Assembly: GCA_030916665.1 (NCBI GenBank)
Contig: JAUPWC010000575.1
Coordinates: forward strand, 1-8,074
Length of the DNA stretch: 8,074 nt
Source of the DNA: Verrucomicrobiota bacterium
GTDB lineage: Bacteria > Verrucomicrobiota > Verrucomicrobiia > Opitutales > Opitutaceae
Direction: 5' to 3'
A program made the position numbers and the translations under genes. The number at the start of each line of letters is the position of its first letter. Position 1 is the stretch's first letter. The notes under the pieces were generated by a model. It saw only the letters and a list, made by a program, of their open reading frames with translations, did not search any database and was not told the origin of the DNA. Shown here piece by piece: positions 7,175-8,074 of this stretch.

Positions 7175-7645
7175 TCAGAACGGCACGTCTTCGTCGAGGT
7201 TTTCCTGGGGAGCCGGAGCGGCGGCCGGACGCGGAGCGGCGCTGCGGGGCGCATAGGAGCGGGCTTCCCCACCCTCGCCGCCACCACCGCCACCACCGCC
7301 ACCTTCGCTGCGGCCGCTGCCGAGGAACTGGAAGTTCTCAAGCACAACCTTCATGCGGCTGCGTTTTTCCTTGGTGTTCTTGTCTTCCCACTGGTCGAGG
7401 CGCAGGCGGCCTTCGACGAAGAGCGGGCGGCCCTTGGTGCAATACTTGGAGATGTTCTCGCCGGATTTGCCCCAGGCCTCGATGTCGATGTAGGTGACTT
7501 CTTCGCGCTCGCCGCCGCTCTCGTCCTTGAACTTGCGGTTCACCGCGAGGCTGAAGGTGCAGATGGCGGTGCCCTTCGGCGTGACCCGCAGCTCGGGGTC
7601 GCGCGTCAGGTTGCCGATGAGCATGACTTTGTTGAGATTGGCCAT
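7175..7645 (-). CDS. ssb: Single-stranded DNA-binding protein
   Basis: Coats single-stranded DNA during replication, repair and recombination and recruits partners through its C-terminal tip. It has 156 aa (E. coli 178). The OB-fold domain covers ~1-110: NKVMLIGNLTRDPELR at 5-20, FSLAVNRKF (31-39), aromatic residues at Tyr52, Trp58 and Trp86, and the WGKSGENISKYCTKGRPLFVEG core region. The linker starts with nine glycines (115-123) encoded by a 9-nt tandem repeat, then a Pro/Ala-rich part (131-146). The protein ends in the acidic tip DEDVPF, the partner-binding motif, so it is complete and should be functional. It starts 23 nt after rpsF with a C-rich leader and no Shine-Dalgarno sequence. 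Cotranscription with rpsF and rplI is likely. Confidence 0.97.
   Translation of the reverse strand: MANLNKVMLIGNLTRDPELRVTPKGTAICTFSLAVNRKFKDESGGEREEVTYIDIEAWGKSGENISKYCTKGRPLFVEGRLRLDQWEDKNTKEKRSRMKVVLENFQFLGSGRSEGGGGGGGGGEGGEARSYAPRSAAPRPAAAPAPQENLDEDVPF
7277..7303 (-). repeat. Three 9-nt tandem units coding the SSB glycine run
   Basis: Read on the minus strand the stretch is GGTGGCGGT, GGTGGCGGT, GGTGGCGGC: three direct copies of a 9-nt unit with one change in the last base. It encodes Gly115-Gly123 of SSB. The unit length is a multiple of three, so copy-number change by slippage would keep the reading frame. Confidence 0.85.
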
Positions 7646-7668
7646 GGGAGGGGGCGCGGGGCGCCGGG

Positions 7669-7965
7669 TCAGGCGTTCTCGAGGAGGGCGCGGTAAACGG
7701 CGCCGTTGAGGCGCAGGCGCTCGTGCAGCTGCGCGGGGGCGGCGGCGGGGGCCGAGAAGGCCATCGAGACATAGACGCCGCCGGGGAACTTGTCGTCGGT
7801 CTTGCGGGCGAATTCCCGGCGGCCGATGTTCTCGACGGCGGTGACCTCGCCCTGGACGGCGGTGATTTCCTTCTTCACGCCCTCGATGATGGATTCGACG
7901 GAGTCTTCCTTGCCCCGGTTGTCGAGGATGAAGGTGGCTTTGTAGTTACGCTTGGTCTGGCTCAT
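7669..7965 (-). CDS. rpsF: 30S ribosomal protein S6
   Basis: Small-subunit protein that binds 16S rRNA of the central domain together with S18. It has 98 aa, a short member of the family (E. coli 131-135, many others ~95-100). It shows the ferredoxin-like pattern of the family: strand YKATFILDNRG (8-18), helix with VESIIEGVKKEI (23-34), then VENIGRREFARK (44-55, matching the conserved GRR segment), the strand GGVYVSMAFSAP, and a C-terminal helix-strand part LHERLRLNGAVYRALLE (80-96, matching the family's RFNDxVxR). The first 20 nt overlap the end of the upstream pth frame, so translation may be coupled. ssb follows 23 nt later. There is no Shine-Dalgarno sequence before the ATG. Confidence 0.95.
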   Translation of the reverse strand: MSQTKRNYKATFILDNRGKEDSVESIIEGVKKEITAVQGEVTAVENIGRREFARKTDDKFPGGVYVSMAFSAPAAAPAQLHERLRLNGAVYRALLENA

Positions 7966-8074
7966 GTTGGTCGCGGCGGTTGAGGAGGTTCATGGCGTGG
8001 GCCGGGGTGCTCGCGAGGAGCAGACGGAGGCCGTCCACGAAAGTGGTTGTTTTTTGGTCTATGAGAGTGGTTTC
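7946..8074 (-). CDS. pth: C-terminal end of peptidyl-tRNA hydrolase (partial)
   Basis: An open frame enters from the right edge and ends at TAA (7946-7948) inside the start of rpsF. The 42 visible residues include FVDGLRLLLASTPAHAMNLLN. An amphipathic helix followed by AMNxxN is the usual C-terminal ending of bacterial Pth (E. coli has AMNRF). Pth releases peptides from peptidyl-tRNA that has dropped off the ribosome. The order pth-rpsF-ssb is common, which supports the call. The last ten residues are a non-conserved tail. The catalytic residues lie outside the window, so the identification rests on a short stretch plus context. Confidence 0.62.
   Translation of the reverse strand, partial: ETTLIDQKTTTFVDGLRLLLASTPAHAMNLLNRRDQHEPDQA

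Noticed and set aside
6503..7696. A 397-codon plus-strand frame across dnaB 5' region, rplI and ssb
   Set aside because: It crosses three well-supported minus-strand genes and a terminator, and its translation is biased shadow sequence without a recognisable family.
1..8074. Search for mobile elements, CRISPR, tRNA, phage, defence or biosynthetic genes
   Set aside because: Minus-strand genes of conserved housekeeping families fill the window with short gaps. I saw no inverted-repeat ends, spaced direct repeats, cloverleaf sequence or foreign-looking composition.

Overview
This window is one uninterrupted block of housekeeping genes, all on the minus strand. It reads (right to left, in transcription order) pth(3' end)-rpsF-ssb-rplI | terminator | dnaB-bamA-skp | terminator | lpxD-prs(5' part). 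GC content is high, which produces long open frames on the opposite strand; I treat these as shadows. A Gram-negative host is certain in outline, because BamA, Skp and LpxD together mean an outer membrane with lipid A. The gene order, the S6/SSB/L9/DnaB sequences and the weak Shine-Dalgarno usage suggest Verrucomicrobiota, perhaps the Opitutaceae. That placement is inference and cannot be proved from the sequence alone.

Right part (6604-8074): the end of peptidyl-tRNA hydrolase overlaps the start of ribosomal protein S6, followed by single-stranded DNA-binding protein and ribosomal protein L9. This is the widespread translation/replication cluster, but rpsR (S18), usually found between ssb and rplI, is absent. 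A clear intrinsic terminator follows rplI.

Centre (1951-6542): dnaB (replicative helicase) probably starts a new transcription unit. Its 3' end overlaps the TTG start of bamA by 20 nt. bamA (outer-membrane protein insertase) is followed by skp/ompH (periplasmic chaperone), a functional pair in outer-membrane protein biogenesis. A strong intrinsic terminator lies directly after skp.

Left part (1-1892): lpxD (lipid A acyltransferase) and then prs (PRPP synthetase), which runs off the left edge. PRPP synthetase feeds nucleotide and histidine/tryptophan synthesis; it has no direct link to lipid A, so its position is probably operon convenience.

There is no stretch of more than 300 bases without a gene. 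The largest gap (6492-6652) holds the rplI terminator and a possible dnaB promoter; the other gaps are 23-106 nt. I found no tRNA, rRNA, CRISPR array, insertion sequence, phage or defence gene, and no plausible novel system. The points worth a second look are small: leaders with no Shine-Dalgarno sequence throughout, the missing rpsR, two 20-nt gene overlaps, a terminator inside the envelope cluster, a divergent catalytic loop in Prs and a 9-nt tandem repeat in ssb.
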